Source: Kribbella monticola (GTDB lineage: Bacteria; Actinomycetota; Actinomycetes; Propionibacteriales; Kribbellaceae). From it: DNA of 64,000 nucleotides. This document shows, piece after piece, positions 52,204-59,880 of the stretch (the stretch's first letter is position 1; every line of letters starts with the position of its first letter). Position numbers and translations under genes: made by a program. The stretch is from contig NZ_QFXK01000036.1 in NCBI RefSeq assembly GCF_003261635.1, positions 1 to 64,000 of the forward strand. Reading direction: 5' to 3'. Under the pieces are notes generated by a model. The model saw only the letters and a list, made by a program, of their open reading frames with translations. It did not search any database and was not told the origin of the DNA.

Positions 52204-54243
52204 TCAGACTCGGCGGAGTACGTGGAGGAGGTACTCGCGGCGGTTGAGGGGGTTGTGGTCGGTGCGGGCGCGGGTGGGGATCGGGCCGGTGACTGGGTGA
52301 TAGCGGTCGAAGGCCGACTCGAGTACCCCCTCGCCGCGGGTCAGTGCCGGGAGTTGCTGTTCGAGCTTGTAGACAGCGGCCGCCGGGATCTCGCCTTCCA
52401 GAACCGAGGTCGTCGCAGCCAGCGCCGGCACCTGCGGGATCGCCCGCAGCCTGCTCAACGCCGCCAGGACAGCCCGCGTCGTATCAGTGGGGACCTCCAA
52501 CTGGAACCGATGCATCGGCTCGAACACCGTCGTACCGGCTTCTCGTAGCGCGTCCATCATCACCAGCGGTGTCAGCTGCCGGAAGTCTCCGGCGGTGCTC
52601 GACATGCTCTTGTCGAACACCGCGTGCGCATGACTCTGCCGCGCGGAGTACCCCGAGTGCGTCATCACCACTGTGCAGTCAGGGATCTGCCAGCCGTAGA
52701 CGCCCTGCCGCAACGACTCGTGCACGGTCTCCTCGACTGCCTTGATGAACGCGTACGGCATCGAGCCGAGCTCGACCTCGAGCCGGAACGTGACGCCGGA
52801 GTTCTCCGGTGCCGGTTCGACCCGCAGGCCGATGGTCGCCAGGAACGGATTCGGGTCCACCTTGTTGAACTCGACGGCCGAACCGACGCCGTCCAGCCGC
52901 TCGATGCAGATCGTCGTCGACTCGCGGAAGGTGACGTCGATCCCGAACTCGCCGGCCAGCGTGGTATGGATGACCTCCTTCTGCACCTCGCCGTACAGCG
53001 ACACGAACGTCTCCTGCCGGATGTCGTCCTGCCGCAGGTTGATCAGTGGATCCTGCTCGGCGAGCTGGGAGAGCGCGACCTGGAGGTTCCCCTTGTCCGA
53101 CGCTCGAACCGGCGCGATCACCGTCTCCAACGTCGGGGGAGCGAAGTGACCGCTCTCCCGATCACTGCTCCCGTTCCCGGCTTGGTTGCCTACAGCACCT
53201 GTCGCCGATTCGCTCTGGTTGCCGACAGCACCGATCGTGTCGCCGATCTGGATACCGGCGAGGCCCCACAACTTGCCGATCTGACCGGCCGACAACTCAT
53301 CGCGCGACCGCGTCGACCCATCGCCGAAGACACTGATGGCGGTGACCTTCGCCTCCTGATCACCCCGGTACCGCAGCCGGTCCCGGACCCGGATCGTGCC
53401 GGAGAACATCCGGACGAACGCGATCTTCTCCCCGGCCGGACCACGCTCCACCTTGAAAACGGACCCCTCCACCGGCCCGTCGGCATCCCCTTCGGTAGCA
53501 GGCAGCAGTTCCCGAATCCCCGCGATCAGCGCGTCCGTCCCCGCGCCGGTGATCGCCGAACCGAAGTACACCGGATGCACCAGCGCACGCTTCGTCTGCC
53601 CGGCAAGCCGTGAACGAAGAGCGTCGTACGAGAGCGCTTTCTCGTTCTCCACGTACGTTGCCAGCAGTTGCTCGTCGTGCTCGGACAGCAGGTCGATCAT
53701 GGCGAAGCCGAAGCCGGGGTCGTCCCGCCCGTAAGGCGTGAAGCCGGCTGCCGGCGTACCGAGCTCGCTAGTCGACCCCATCGCGATGAGCTCGCTCGCG
53801 AGCTTGTCGGTGATGGTCTTCACCAACTCGGCGCTGCGCGCACCGGAGCGGTCGAGCTTGTTGACGAAGATCAACGTCGGGATCTTGAGCCGCTGCAACG
53901 TGCGCATCAGCACTCGCGTCTGCGCCTGGACCCCTTCGACCGCGGAGATCACCAGCACGGCACCGTCCAGTACGCCGAGCGCCCGCTCCACCTCGGCGAT
54001 GAAATCCGGGTGTCCAGGCGTGTCGATCAGGTTGACCGTGACGTCGTCGATGGCGAACGACACCACCGCGGACTTGATCGTGATCCCGCGCTGGCGTTCC
54101 AGCGCTAGCGAATCGGTCTGAGTGCTCCCGTCGTCGACGCTACCGATCTCGTCGATGACCCCGACGGCGTACAGCAGCCGTTCGGTCAGGCTCGTCTTAC
54201 CGGCGTCTACGTGCGCCAGAATCCCCAAATTGAGTGTTCGCAC
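52204..54243 (-). CDS. Tetracycline-type ribosomal protection protein (Otr(A)/TetM-like)
   Basis: This EF-G-like GTPase of 679 residues would dislodge tetracyclines from the ribosome. The G1 motif ILAHVDAGKTSL (Ala-Asp-Ala rather than the GHVDHGKT of EF-G) is typical of TetM/OtrA. DTPGHPDF (G3) and NKLDRSG (G4) follow. The C-terminal domain IV carries SSTAGDFRQLTPLVMMDAL. A loop in domain II/III has a short GAVGNQ repeat and Gly/Ser filler (around residues 340-370). Start GTG at 54243 with GGAG very close. An upstream reading frame overlaps the start and may control induction. The natural role could be translation rescue rather than drug resistance. Confidence 0.9.
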   Translation of the reverse strand: MRTLNLGILAHVDAGKTSLTERLLYAVGVIDEIGSVDDGSTQTDSLALERQRGITIKSAVVSFAIDDVTVNLIDTPGHPDFIAEVERALGVLDGAVLVISAVEGVQAQTRVLMRTLQRLKIPTLIFVNKLDRSGARSAELVKTITDKLASELIAMGSTSELGTPAAGFTPYGRDDPGFGFAMIDLLSEHDEQLLATYVENEKALSYDALRSRLAGQTKRALVHPVYFGSAITGAGTDALIAGIRELLPATEGDADGPVEGSVFKVERGPAGEKIAFVRMFSGTIRVRDRLRYRGDQEAKVTAISVFGDGSTRSRDELSAGQIGKLWGLAGIQIGDTIGAVGNQSESATGAVGNQAGNGSSDRESGHFAPPTLETVIAPVRASDKGNLQVALSQLAEQDPLINLRQDDIRQETFVSLYGEVQKEVIHTTLAGEFGIDVTFRESTTICIERLDGVGSAVEFNKVDPNPFLATIGLRVEPAPENSGVTFRLEVELGSMPYAFIKAVEETVHESLRQGVYGWQIPDCTVVMTHSGYSARQSHAHAVFDKSMSSTAGDFRQLTPLVMMDALREAGTTVFEPMHRFQLEVPTDTTRAVLAALSRLRAIPQVPALAATTSVLEGEIPAAAVYKLEQQLPALTRGEGVLESAFDRYHPVTGPIPTRARTDHNPLNRREYLLHVLRRV

Positions 54244-54307
54244 CGAACTCCATGTCCCTTGAACAGGTGAACTTTCCGCTCAGTCCAGACATGAAGTGAG
54301 ATCGCAC
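54197..54307 (-). CDS. Short upstream reading frame overlapping the ribosomal protection gene
   Basis: A 36-codon frame starts at GTG 54307 with AAAGGAG 7 nt upstream, a much better site than that of the large gene. It begins MRSHFMSGLSGKF and ends in four Arg codons before TAA. It overlaps the start of the protection protein gene by 47 nt in another frame. I infer a leader peptide for ribosome-mediated attenuation or coupling, as known for other ribosome-targeting resistance genes. Confidence 0.6.
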   Translation of the reverse strand: MRSHFMSGLSGKFTCSRDMEFGANTQFGDSGARRRR

Positions 54308-54414
54308 GACTGCGCTCCTTTGACGACGCGAACACTGACGACAGCCCACCGAGTACAACAGCCCGCCCGCTTTGCCTGCAACGGATTTTCGGCGACCGCA
54401 GACCGACGGGCAGG

Positions 54415-55128
54415 TCAGGAGATGGTGGTGCCGATGGGGGAGCCGGTGGTTATGGCGGCGGCGGCGCCGGGGCGGTCTATGTCGAAGACGTGCAGGGGGA
54501 GGTGGTGGTCGCGGGCGAGGATGAAGGCGGCCTGGTCCATCACGCCGAGGCCCTTGTCGATGACCTGCTGGTAGGTGAGGTGATCGAAGCGGCGGGCGGT
54601 CGGGACCTTGTTGGGGTCGGCGTCGTACACGCCGTCGGTACCGTTCTTCGCGACCAGGAGAGCGTCGGCGTCGAGTTCGACGGCTCGCTGCACGGCCGGG
54701 TAGTCGGTGGTGGTGAACGGCTGGCCGTTGCCGCAGCCCAGCAGGACGATCGAGCCCTTCTCCAGATGCCGCAGCGCACGAAGCCGGATGTACGGTTCGG
54801 CGAGGTTGTTGATCGGGAGCGCCGTCATCAGCCGTACGTCGGCTTCGCCGAGCTCGTGAAGCTTGCCGCGCAGCAGGACGGCGTTGATCACCGTGCCGAG
54901 CATGCCGATGTTGTCCGCCTCGACCCGGTCGATACCCCAGTCCTCGGCCCGGTTACCGCGAAAGACATTGCCCCCACCGACGACGACAGCGACCTCGACA
55001 CCGGTGTCCCGCGCTGCGATCACCTCGCGCGCCAGGTGGTTCAGCCGATCCTTGTCGAAGCCGAACCCGGCCGACCCCGCGATCGCCTGACCGGACAGTT
55101 TGATCACCAAGCGGCGGTACTTCGGCAT
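54415..55128 (-). CDS. UMP kinase-like protein (PyrH paralogue)
   Basis: This amino acid kinase-fold enzyme of 237 residues has VIKLSGQAIAG at the phosphate-binding start, VVVGGGNVFRG, and LLVAKNGTDGVYDADP, all typical of bacterial UMP kinase. The canonical pyrH sits between tsf and frr in actinobacteria; that context is absent here, so this is likely a second copy. GAGGAG precedes the ATG. It lies upstream of the ribosomal protection gene on the same strand, 171 bp... away, and after the isomerase-like gene. Confidence 0.88.
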   Translation of the reverse strand: MPKYRRLVIKLSGQAIAGSAGFGFDKDRLNHLAREVIAARDTGVEVAVVVGGGNVFRGNRAEDWGIDRVEADNIGMLGTVINAVLLRGKLHELGEADVRLMTALPINNLAEPYIRLRALRHLEKGSIVLLGCGNGQPFTTTDYPAVQRAVELDADALLVAKNGTDGVYDADPNKVPTARRFDHLTYQQVIDKGLGVMDQAAFILARDHHLPLHVFDIDRPGAAAAITTGSPIGTTIS

Positions 55129-55176
55129 GCCGGGCTCCTCGTAGCAGGCGGATGGCGCTGGTGAAGAGTAGTCCGC

Positions 55177-55815
55177 TCAGAACGCGGTGATCGACGCGGG
55201 GGAACGCTCCGCGCGGCTGAGCGCCCGTAGTACCGGTGTCTGGCCGTGGCGTCGCATCGCCAGCCTGGTCAGCAGGTCGACGACGGTCTCCACCGCACGG
55301 TCCGGAAAGACAGGTGTCTGTACGCCGATGCTGACAGCGAGGTCGTCGGCGTGCACCGCGAGCTCCATCATCCGGGTGACGAGCATGTCGTCGAGCATCA
55401 GCGACCATGGACCCCAGAGCGAGATCCGCACGGCGCGGTCGGGCGCCGTCGAGAGATCGCTCTCCAGTTGCGCGATTGCAGCATCCAGCTCGTCAGCGAG
55501 TACAGCAGGGCCGTCGCCAGCAAGCTGCTCGCCGCCAGTGCGGATCCGGACACTGATGTCGTCGTCGAGCGCCGCATCGATCCACTGCACGCGCGCATAG
55601 TGGTCGAGCAGGGTGATCGTCGGTTCGGCGGGAATCGGCTCGCGGATGATCTGCGGGATCGCCAGCACCTGGAACGCCAGATGGCCCGCGAGCCCACCGA
55701 CACTGAATTCGGCCAGGGCGCTGGCCTTGGTCCAGGCGGACTCTAGCGACGGCTCCCGCAACAGGGTGGCGGCAAGCCGCGCCACAGCGAGGAAGTCAGC
55801 TCGGGTGTCATTCAT
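55177..55815 (-). CDS. Mycothiol-dependent maleylpyruvate isomerase-type (DinB fold) protein
   Basis: 212 residues resembling the maleylpyruvate isomerase N-terminal/DinB-like four-helix family of actinobacteria. SVGGLAGHLAFQV and MELAVHADDLAVSIG carry the two His positions of the usual three-His metal site. Such proteins are thought to be thiol-S-transferases using mycothiol. The ATG at 55815 has GGAGAG upstream; the frame runs on to 55854 without need. It shares its strand with the PyrH-like gene, 48 bp apart. Confidence 0.8.
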   Translation of the reverse strand: MNDTRADFLAVARLAATLLREPSLESAWTKASALAEFSVGGLAGHLAFQVLAIPQIIREPIPAEPTITLLDHYARVQWIDAALDDDISVRIRTGGEQLAGDGPAVLADELDAAIAQLESDLSTAPDRAVRISLWGPWSLMLDDMLVTRMMELAVHADDLAVSIGVQTPVFPDRAVETVVDLLTRLAMRRHGQTPVLRALSRAERSPASITAF

Positions 55816-55895
55816 CTGTGCATTCTCTCCGCTGGCCCGAGGATGTGGTGTCATGCCAGTTCAGCTGGCCGCGTGACTGAGGAGTTGATGCAGGG

Positions 55896-56849
55896 ATGAC
55901 GGGTGGGCGACCTTTGCCGACACAGGACGACGTACTCGGGTACTTCGACGCCTTGTCCAACTGGGGGCGGTGGGGCGACGACGACCAACTCGGCACTCTG
56001 AACCACATCACCGACGACGTCCGGCTGGCGGCGGCCCGTGCCGTGCGGCATGGCAGGAGCGTGTCGTGCGCCTGGGAGGTCGCGGTACCGGAGGAGATGG
56101 AGCGGTCGACGACGGCGTGTCCGTGTGCCGCCGACATGCCGGGTGCCGAGCACATGCCCGCGGCGTTCCACAACGATCGACGCTGGGGCTTCTCGAACGA
56201 GCGGCTCGGAATCTTCTTTCACGGCAACACGATCACGCACCTCGATTCGCCGTGCCATCTGTTCTGGGACGGGAAGATGTACAACGGCCGGCCACACACG
56301 CTGGTCGACGCCGCGACCGGATCGGCGTGGGCTGCTGTCACGGCGGCGGCGAACGGGATCGTCACGCGGGGGGTGCTGTTGGACGTTGCGAAGGTCCGCG
56401 ATGTGCCGTGGCTGGAATCAGGCGATGGCGTCTTCCCCGAGGATCTTGAAGAGGCCGAGCGCCGCCAAGGTGTGCAGGTACGGCCGGGTGACGCGGTACT
56501 GCTCCGCACCGGCTACGGTCGCGCTCGGCATGAGGCCGGCGCGAGCGGTGGTTTCACGCAGGCGGGTTGGCACGCGTCCTGCCTGCCGTGGCTGCATGAA
56601 CGCGGCGTCGCGCTGATCGGTGCCGACACGCCCCAGGACGTTCAGCCGTCCGGGTACGACGATGTGTTGATGCCGGTCCACGCCGTGAGTCTCGTCGCGA
56701 TGGGGCTCTGGCTGCTCGACAACTGCGACCTGGAGGAGTGCGCGGCCACAGCAGTCGAACTCGGCCAGTGGGACTTCCAGCTCGCAGTCGCACCAGTGCG
56801 CTTCGCCGGTACGTCGGGCAGCCCGGTCAACCCGATCGCCACTTTCTGA
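55896..56849 (+). CDS. Cyclase family protein (kynurenine formamidase-like)
   Basis: This 317-residue metal-dependent hydrolase of the cyclase/KynB fold has the metal motif ITHLDSPCHLFWDG (HxxxH-type) and VALIGADTPQDVQPS near the second half. It may open amides or lactones, or act in tryptophan degradation; no other kynurenine genes are near. The ATG at 55896 follows AGGAG. It ends 35 bp before the converging recombinase gene. Confidence 0.85.
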   Translation: MTGGRPLPTQDDVLGYFDALSNWGRWGDDDQLGTLNHITDDVRLAAARAVRHGRSVSCAWEVAVPEEMERSTTACPCAADMPGAEHMPAAFHNDRRWGFSNERLGIFFHGNTITHLDSPCHLFWDGKMYNGRPHTLVDAATGSAWAAVTAAANGIVTRGVLLDVAKVRDVPWLESGDGVFPEDLEEAERRQGVQVRPGDAVLLRTGYGRARHEAGASGGFTQAGWHASCLPWLHERGVALIGADTPQDVQPSGYDDVLMPVHAVSLVAMGLWLLDNCDLEECAATAVELGQWDFQLAVAPVRFAGTSGSPVNPIATF

Positions 56850-56884
56850 TCGCTGCCGATGAAAGCCGCCTTCACCATCCTGGG

Positions 56885-57841
56885 TCAGGGATCGACCATC
56901 TGGTCCAGGGTGCGGTAGGTGCGGTTGCTCGCCGCGGCGGAGCGTTGCTCGCGGCCGGTGGCTTCGATGTAGTTCTGGCTGGTGGCGAGGCTGGCGTGGC
57001 CGAGGAGCGCCATGATCTCCGACGCGGTCGCGCCGTCCTCGGCGAGCCGGGTGGCGAAGGTGTGCCGCAGGGCGTGCAGGTTCGCGCCGACGGGAACGCG
57101 ATCGTGCAGGCCCGCCCAGCGGTAGCAGGACTTCACCAGGTACTCGAGGCCGCCGCGGCCGATCGGCTGGCCGTCGCGGTCGAGCAGGAGCTTGCCGGAG
57201 CGGCCGAATCGCTTCCGGGGAAAGCGGCGCGCGCACGATTCGACGTACGTCGCGATGATCTTCTCCATGATCGGCTCGACCGGGATGGACCGGTCGCGGC
57301 TGCCTTTGCCGTGGATGTGCAACCGCATCTCGCCGGGTCGGCCGGCCAGCGAATCCGCCGTCAGCGTGCGCATCTCGGCCGAGCGGAGTCCGGCGACGAG
57401 GCCGAGCGCGATGACGAGTACGTCGCGCTCCGGCCAGGGATCACGAGCACGGCGTGCACCGTCGGCCGCTGCCTTGAGCAACTTCTCCGGAGTGTCTTCG
57501 CCGCGCAGCGGCTTGGGGGAGAGGGGAGGGGTCTTGGGTCTCGCGACGGCTCCCATCGGGTTGCCGGTGAGCAGTCCGTCGGACACGCAGAAGGTGAGGA
57601 ACTGGTTCCAGGTGGACCAGGCACGCAGTACGGAGCTCTTCGCGTGGGTGTCGGCGAACGCGCCGAAGGCGTCGCGCAACACCTGAGCGGTCAGCTCGGT
57701 CACCTCGAGGCTCTCGGCGTCCGCACCGAGCAAGGCGGTGATACCCGCCAGGTCACGACGATAGGCAGCGGTCGTGTGAGGGGAGTCCTTCCGCGGCCGC
57801 CGAGCCGCGAAGAACGCCGCCTGAGCTTCGAGAACCTTCAT
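56885..57841 (-). CDS. Tyrosine recombinase, Xer/integrase-like
   Basis: This 318-residue site-specific recombinase has an N-terminal SAM-like core-binding domain (about 10-105) and a catalytic domain with all residues: Arg153 (GLRSAE), Lys179 (HGKGSRD), His256 and Arg259 (LHALRHTF), His282 (LLGHAS) and nucleophile Tyr291 (SQNYIE). Size and single-gene state fit Xer proteins better than phage integrases with arm-binding domains. I chose the ATG at 57841; the ribosome-binding site is weak. It lies 1.3 kb from a dif site, and a dif-like palindrome lies 86 bp upstream. No excisionase, phage or conjugation genes are near. Confidence 0.9.
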   Translation of the reverse strand: MKVLEAQAAFFAARRPRKDSPHTTAAYRRDLAGITALLGADAESLEVTELTAQVLRDAFGAFADTHAKSSVLRAWSTWNQFLTFCVSDGLLTGNPMGAVARPKTPPLSPKPLRGEDTPEKLLKAAADGARRARDPWPERDVLVIALGLVAGLRSAEMRTLTADSLAGRPGEMRLHIHGKGSRDRSIPVEPIMEKIIATYVESCARRFPRKRFGRSGKLLLDRDGQPIGRGGLEYLVKSCYRWAGLHDRVPVGANLHALRHTFATRLAEDGATASEIMALLGHASLATSQNYIEATGREQRSAAASNRTYRTLDQMVDP

Positions 57842-57926
57842 GCCGCAAGGTCTACAGCAGGCCGCCGACAATTCCGTCCGAGTCCCCCGGGACCCGACTG
57901 TTGCTATCAGCAACTACCTGACGAAT

Positions 57927-57952
57927 TCATGCATAATGCCAATTATGCATGA
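57927..57952. other. Symmetric dif-like palindrome before the recombinase gene
   Basis: Perfect 11-bp arms TCATGCATAAT and ATTATGCATGA surround GCCA. Read as an Xer site it has two 11-bp arms with a 6-bp centre (TTCATGCATAA, TGCCAA, TTATGCATGAC), one outer mismatch. Its core ATAATG-N3-ATTATG is shared with the dif site at 59118. A second small inverted repeat, GTTGC-TATCA-GCAAC, lies at 57900-57914. It could be a recombination site of the neighbouring recombinase or its operator. Confidence 0.65.
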
Positions 57953-57968
57953 CTCAGCGCGCCCCTTC

Positions 57969-58514
57969 TCAGCCCCGATCGGGGGAGTTGCGCAGCGAAA
58001 TGTCGAGTTGCCGGAGATATTCGCCTACGCGTCCGCCGCCGGCCGGGGCCGACGGATAGCGACTGAGGACATCTCGTACTACCGCGCCGGCGAGCGTTTC
58101 GCAGCGGGCGAGGTGTGCGGCGGCATCGCCACCGGAAAGCTCGAGGGCTCGGGCTGCATGCGCCGCTGAGCCGAGGATGTGTTTGACCTGGGTGGCGTTG
58201 GCCAACGGGTGAAGGAATGCAGCACCACAAGCGTGACCGGCTGCTCGGGCACCATCGCTTGCGGCGGCCTGACCGGCATCGCGAGTTTCCTGAGCCGCCT
58301 TGTGTGCGGCCCAAGCGCTGTCCCGGAGCAGCTTGGTGCGTTCAGCGCCGGCAGCAAAGGTCTGGGCGGCGTCGAGCGCTGCTCGTGGACGCTGGTCTTC
58401 GGGGCGTGCCTGGTCGAAGATCTCCAACGCCGGCCGCGCGCAGGCCACGGCGTACGCGGTGACTTCGCGGAGTTCGGTCATGCTGAGTTCTATTGTCGGA
58501 GAGTCGGCCGCCAT
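57969..58514 (-). CDS. Imm5-like putative immunity protein A
   Basis: This 181-residue, Ala-rich, all-helical soluble protein has the block REVTAYAVACARPALEIF, RPRAALDAAQTFAAG, RDAGQAAASDGARAAGHA and THE-type AFLHPLANATQVKHILGSA. I recognise it as the Imm5-like 'putative immunity protein' family common in actinobacteria, whose function is unproven. It shares its layout with the divergent protein at 58575, so the two are paralogues. The ATG at 58514 is preferred; an inner ATG 30 bp downstream is possible. No toxin gene is adjacent. Confidence 0.78.
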   Translation of the reverse strand: MAADSPTIELSMTELREVTAYAVACARPALEIFDQARPEDQRPRAALDAAQTFAAGAERTKLLRDSAWAAHKAAQETRDAGQAAASDGARAAGHACGAAFLHPLANATQVKHILGSAAHAARALELSGGDAAAHLARCETLAGAVVRDVLSRYPSAPAGGGRVGEYLRQLDISLRNSPDRG

Positions 58515-58574
58515 GGCGGCATTCTGCCTCGCGGCCGGTGCAGGTTCAGCTGGTTTGTCTGGTACGACTAGGAC

Positions 58575-59090
58575 GTGATCCTGCCGAAAGAACGTGATCC
58601 GCGGTTCATCACCATTCGTCGAGGCGGAACCCTCACGGATGCCGACCATCACCTGCTGGGTCTGTGGGCGGCCGCGTGTGCCGAGCACGTGCTGCATTTG
58701 TTCGAGGCCGAGCAGCCTTCGGATCTCAGGCCTCGCCAGGCGATCGAGCAGATCCGGGCCTGGACCCGTGGCGAGATCAGGATGTCCGATTCGCGCGCAG
58801 CCGGCGGTCATGCCATGGCAGCGGCGAGAGAATTGAGCGGAGCCGCCCGACATGCCGCATTTGCTGCCGGCCAGGCCGGCGTCGTCGCGCATGTTGCCGC
58901 ACACGAGCTCGGCGCGGCGGCGTACGCGATCAAAGCCGCGCAAGCCGCCGTTCCCAAGGCCGACGCCGACACCGCCGGCCGTCGCGAATGCAGTTGGCAA
59001 CGCGAACAACTGCCGGAACAGATCCGCGAGCTCGTCCTGGACGATCAACGCCTGCGAAACGACATCTGCTGGCGCGTCTTCGACTGTTGA
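58575..59090 (+). CDS. Imm5-like putative immunity protein B
   Basis: 171 residues. An N-terminal extension (ILPKERDPRFITIRRGGTLT) comes before the helical Imm5-like domain: AAACAEHVLHLFEAEQPSD, RPRQAIEQIRAW, AGGHAMAAARE, GQAGVVAHVAAHELGAAAYAIKAA. It ends LVLDDQRLRNDICWRVFDC. Many positions match protein A, encoded head-to-head only 60 bp away. GTG start with TAGGAC close by, perhaps a very short leader. The dif site lies 28 bp after the stop. Function unknown; binding to a toxin or a phage/plasmid protein is only suggested by the family name. Confidence 0.78.
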   Translation: MILPKERDPRFITIRRGGTLTDADHHLLGLWAAACAEHVLHLFEAEQPSDLRPRQAIEQIRAWTRGEIRMSDSRAAGGHAMAAARELSGAARHAAFAAGQAGVVAHVAAHELGAAAYAIKAAQAAVPKADADTAGRRECSWQREQLPEQIRELVLDDQRLRNDICWRVFDC

Positions 59091-59117
59091 CTAACCCCTC
59101 TCCAGCCATCACCACAG

Positions 59118-59145
59118 ATGTCCGATAATGGACATTATGTCAACT
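59118..59145 (+). other. dif: dif site (XerC/XerD chromosome dimer resolution)
   Basis: 28 bp with left arm ATGTCCGATAA, centre TGGACA and right arm TTATGTCAACT. The right arm differs from the B. subtilis dif arm TTATGTAAACT at one base, and the core ATAATG-x-x-CATTATG is that of dif sites in general. It also fits the actinobacterial dif consensus as I remember it (CCGATAAT-NN-ACATTATGTCAA). The sequence is AT-rich, intergenic and unique in the window. It marks the replication terminus region. Confidence 0.9.
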
Positions 59146-59227
59146 AGTCCTCTTCCGCCCAGCCTCAGGTGACCCCGCTCGAGGGTCAGAGTGTCCACGA
59201 AGACAGCTGTCGCGAACAGGAGGCACC

Positions 59228-59830
59228 ATGGGCAAGGTCGTTGCGCAGGCGAACATGTCGCTCGACGGGTACGTGGCCAAGCAGGACAACACCATCGGCG
59301 GGTTGTTCGACTGGCTGCAGAACGGCGAGGTCGAGATGCCGACGCCTGCTGGAGACTTCGCCATCCATCTGACCCCGCAGAGTGCTGAACACTTGCGCCA
59401 CTGGATGTCCTCACTGGGCGCTCTGGTTTGCGGGCGGACGCTGTTCGAGGTGGCCGACGGGTGGCAGGGTCGCCATACTCTCGACGTCCCCGTCGTCGTC
59501 GTGACGCACCAGGTCCCCACCGAGTGGGTCGCCGCCCACCCCGACGCACCGTTCACTTTCGTGACCGATGGTGTCGAGGCCGCGGTCGCTCATGCACAGA
59601 CGCTCGCCGGCGACCGCGTCGTCGCGGTCACCGGCGGAACGATCGCCCGGCAGTGCCTGGACCTCGGGCTGCTCGACGAGGTGGCCGTCGACCTCGTCCC
59701 GATCGTGATGGGCGAAGGCAACCGGCCCTTCTTCGGCAAGCTCTCGGCCGACGAGGTGGCGCTGGGGAATCCCACAGTCTGCGTCCAGGGCGACCGCGTT
59801 ACCCATCTCGTGTTCCCCGTGGAGCGCTAG
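59228..59830 (+). CDS. Dihydrofolate reductase-family protein (RibD C-terminal-like)
   Basis: This 200-residue protein of the RibD_C/DHFR-like fold has the N-terminal VVAQANMSLDGYVA (the MSLDG motif), LGALVCGRTLFEV, VVAVTGGTIARQCLDLGLLDE and an end of the family type VTHLVFPV. Such proteins are widespread in actinobacteria with unassigned reductase roles; it is not the housekeeping DHFR. AGGAGG precedes the ATG. It is the first gene on the right of dif. Confidence 0.9.
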   Translation: MGKVVAQANMSLDGYVAKQDNTIGGLFDWLQNGEVEMPTPAGDFAIHLTPQSAEHLRHWMSSLGALVCGRTLFEVADGWQGRHTLDVPVVVVTHQVPTEWVAAHPDAPFTFVTDGVEAAVAHAQTLAGDRVVAVTGGTIARQCLDLGLLDEVAVDLVPIVMGEGNRPFFGKLSADEVALGNPTVCVQGDRVTHLVFPVER

Positions 59831-59880
59831 AAAGGCCTCGTACTCCCCCGTCCCCGCAGGCCGATTCGCAAGCAGTCTTC

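Noticed and set aside
56885..59145. Classical prophage or integrative conjugative element
   Set aside because: There is a recombinase, but no tRNA, excisionase, structural phage, replication or transfer gene around it; only the dif-like sites suggest mobility.
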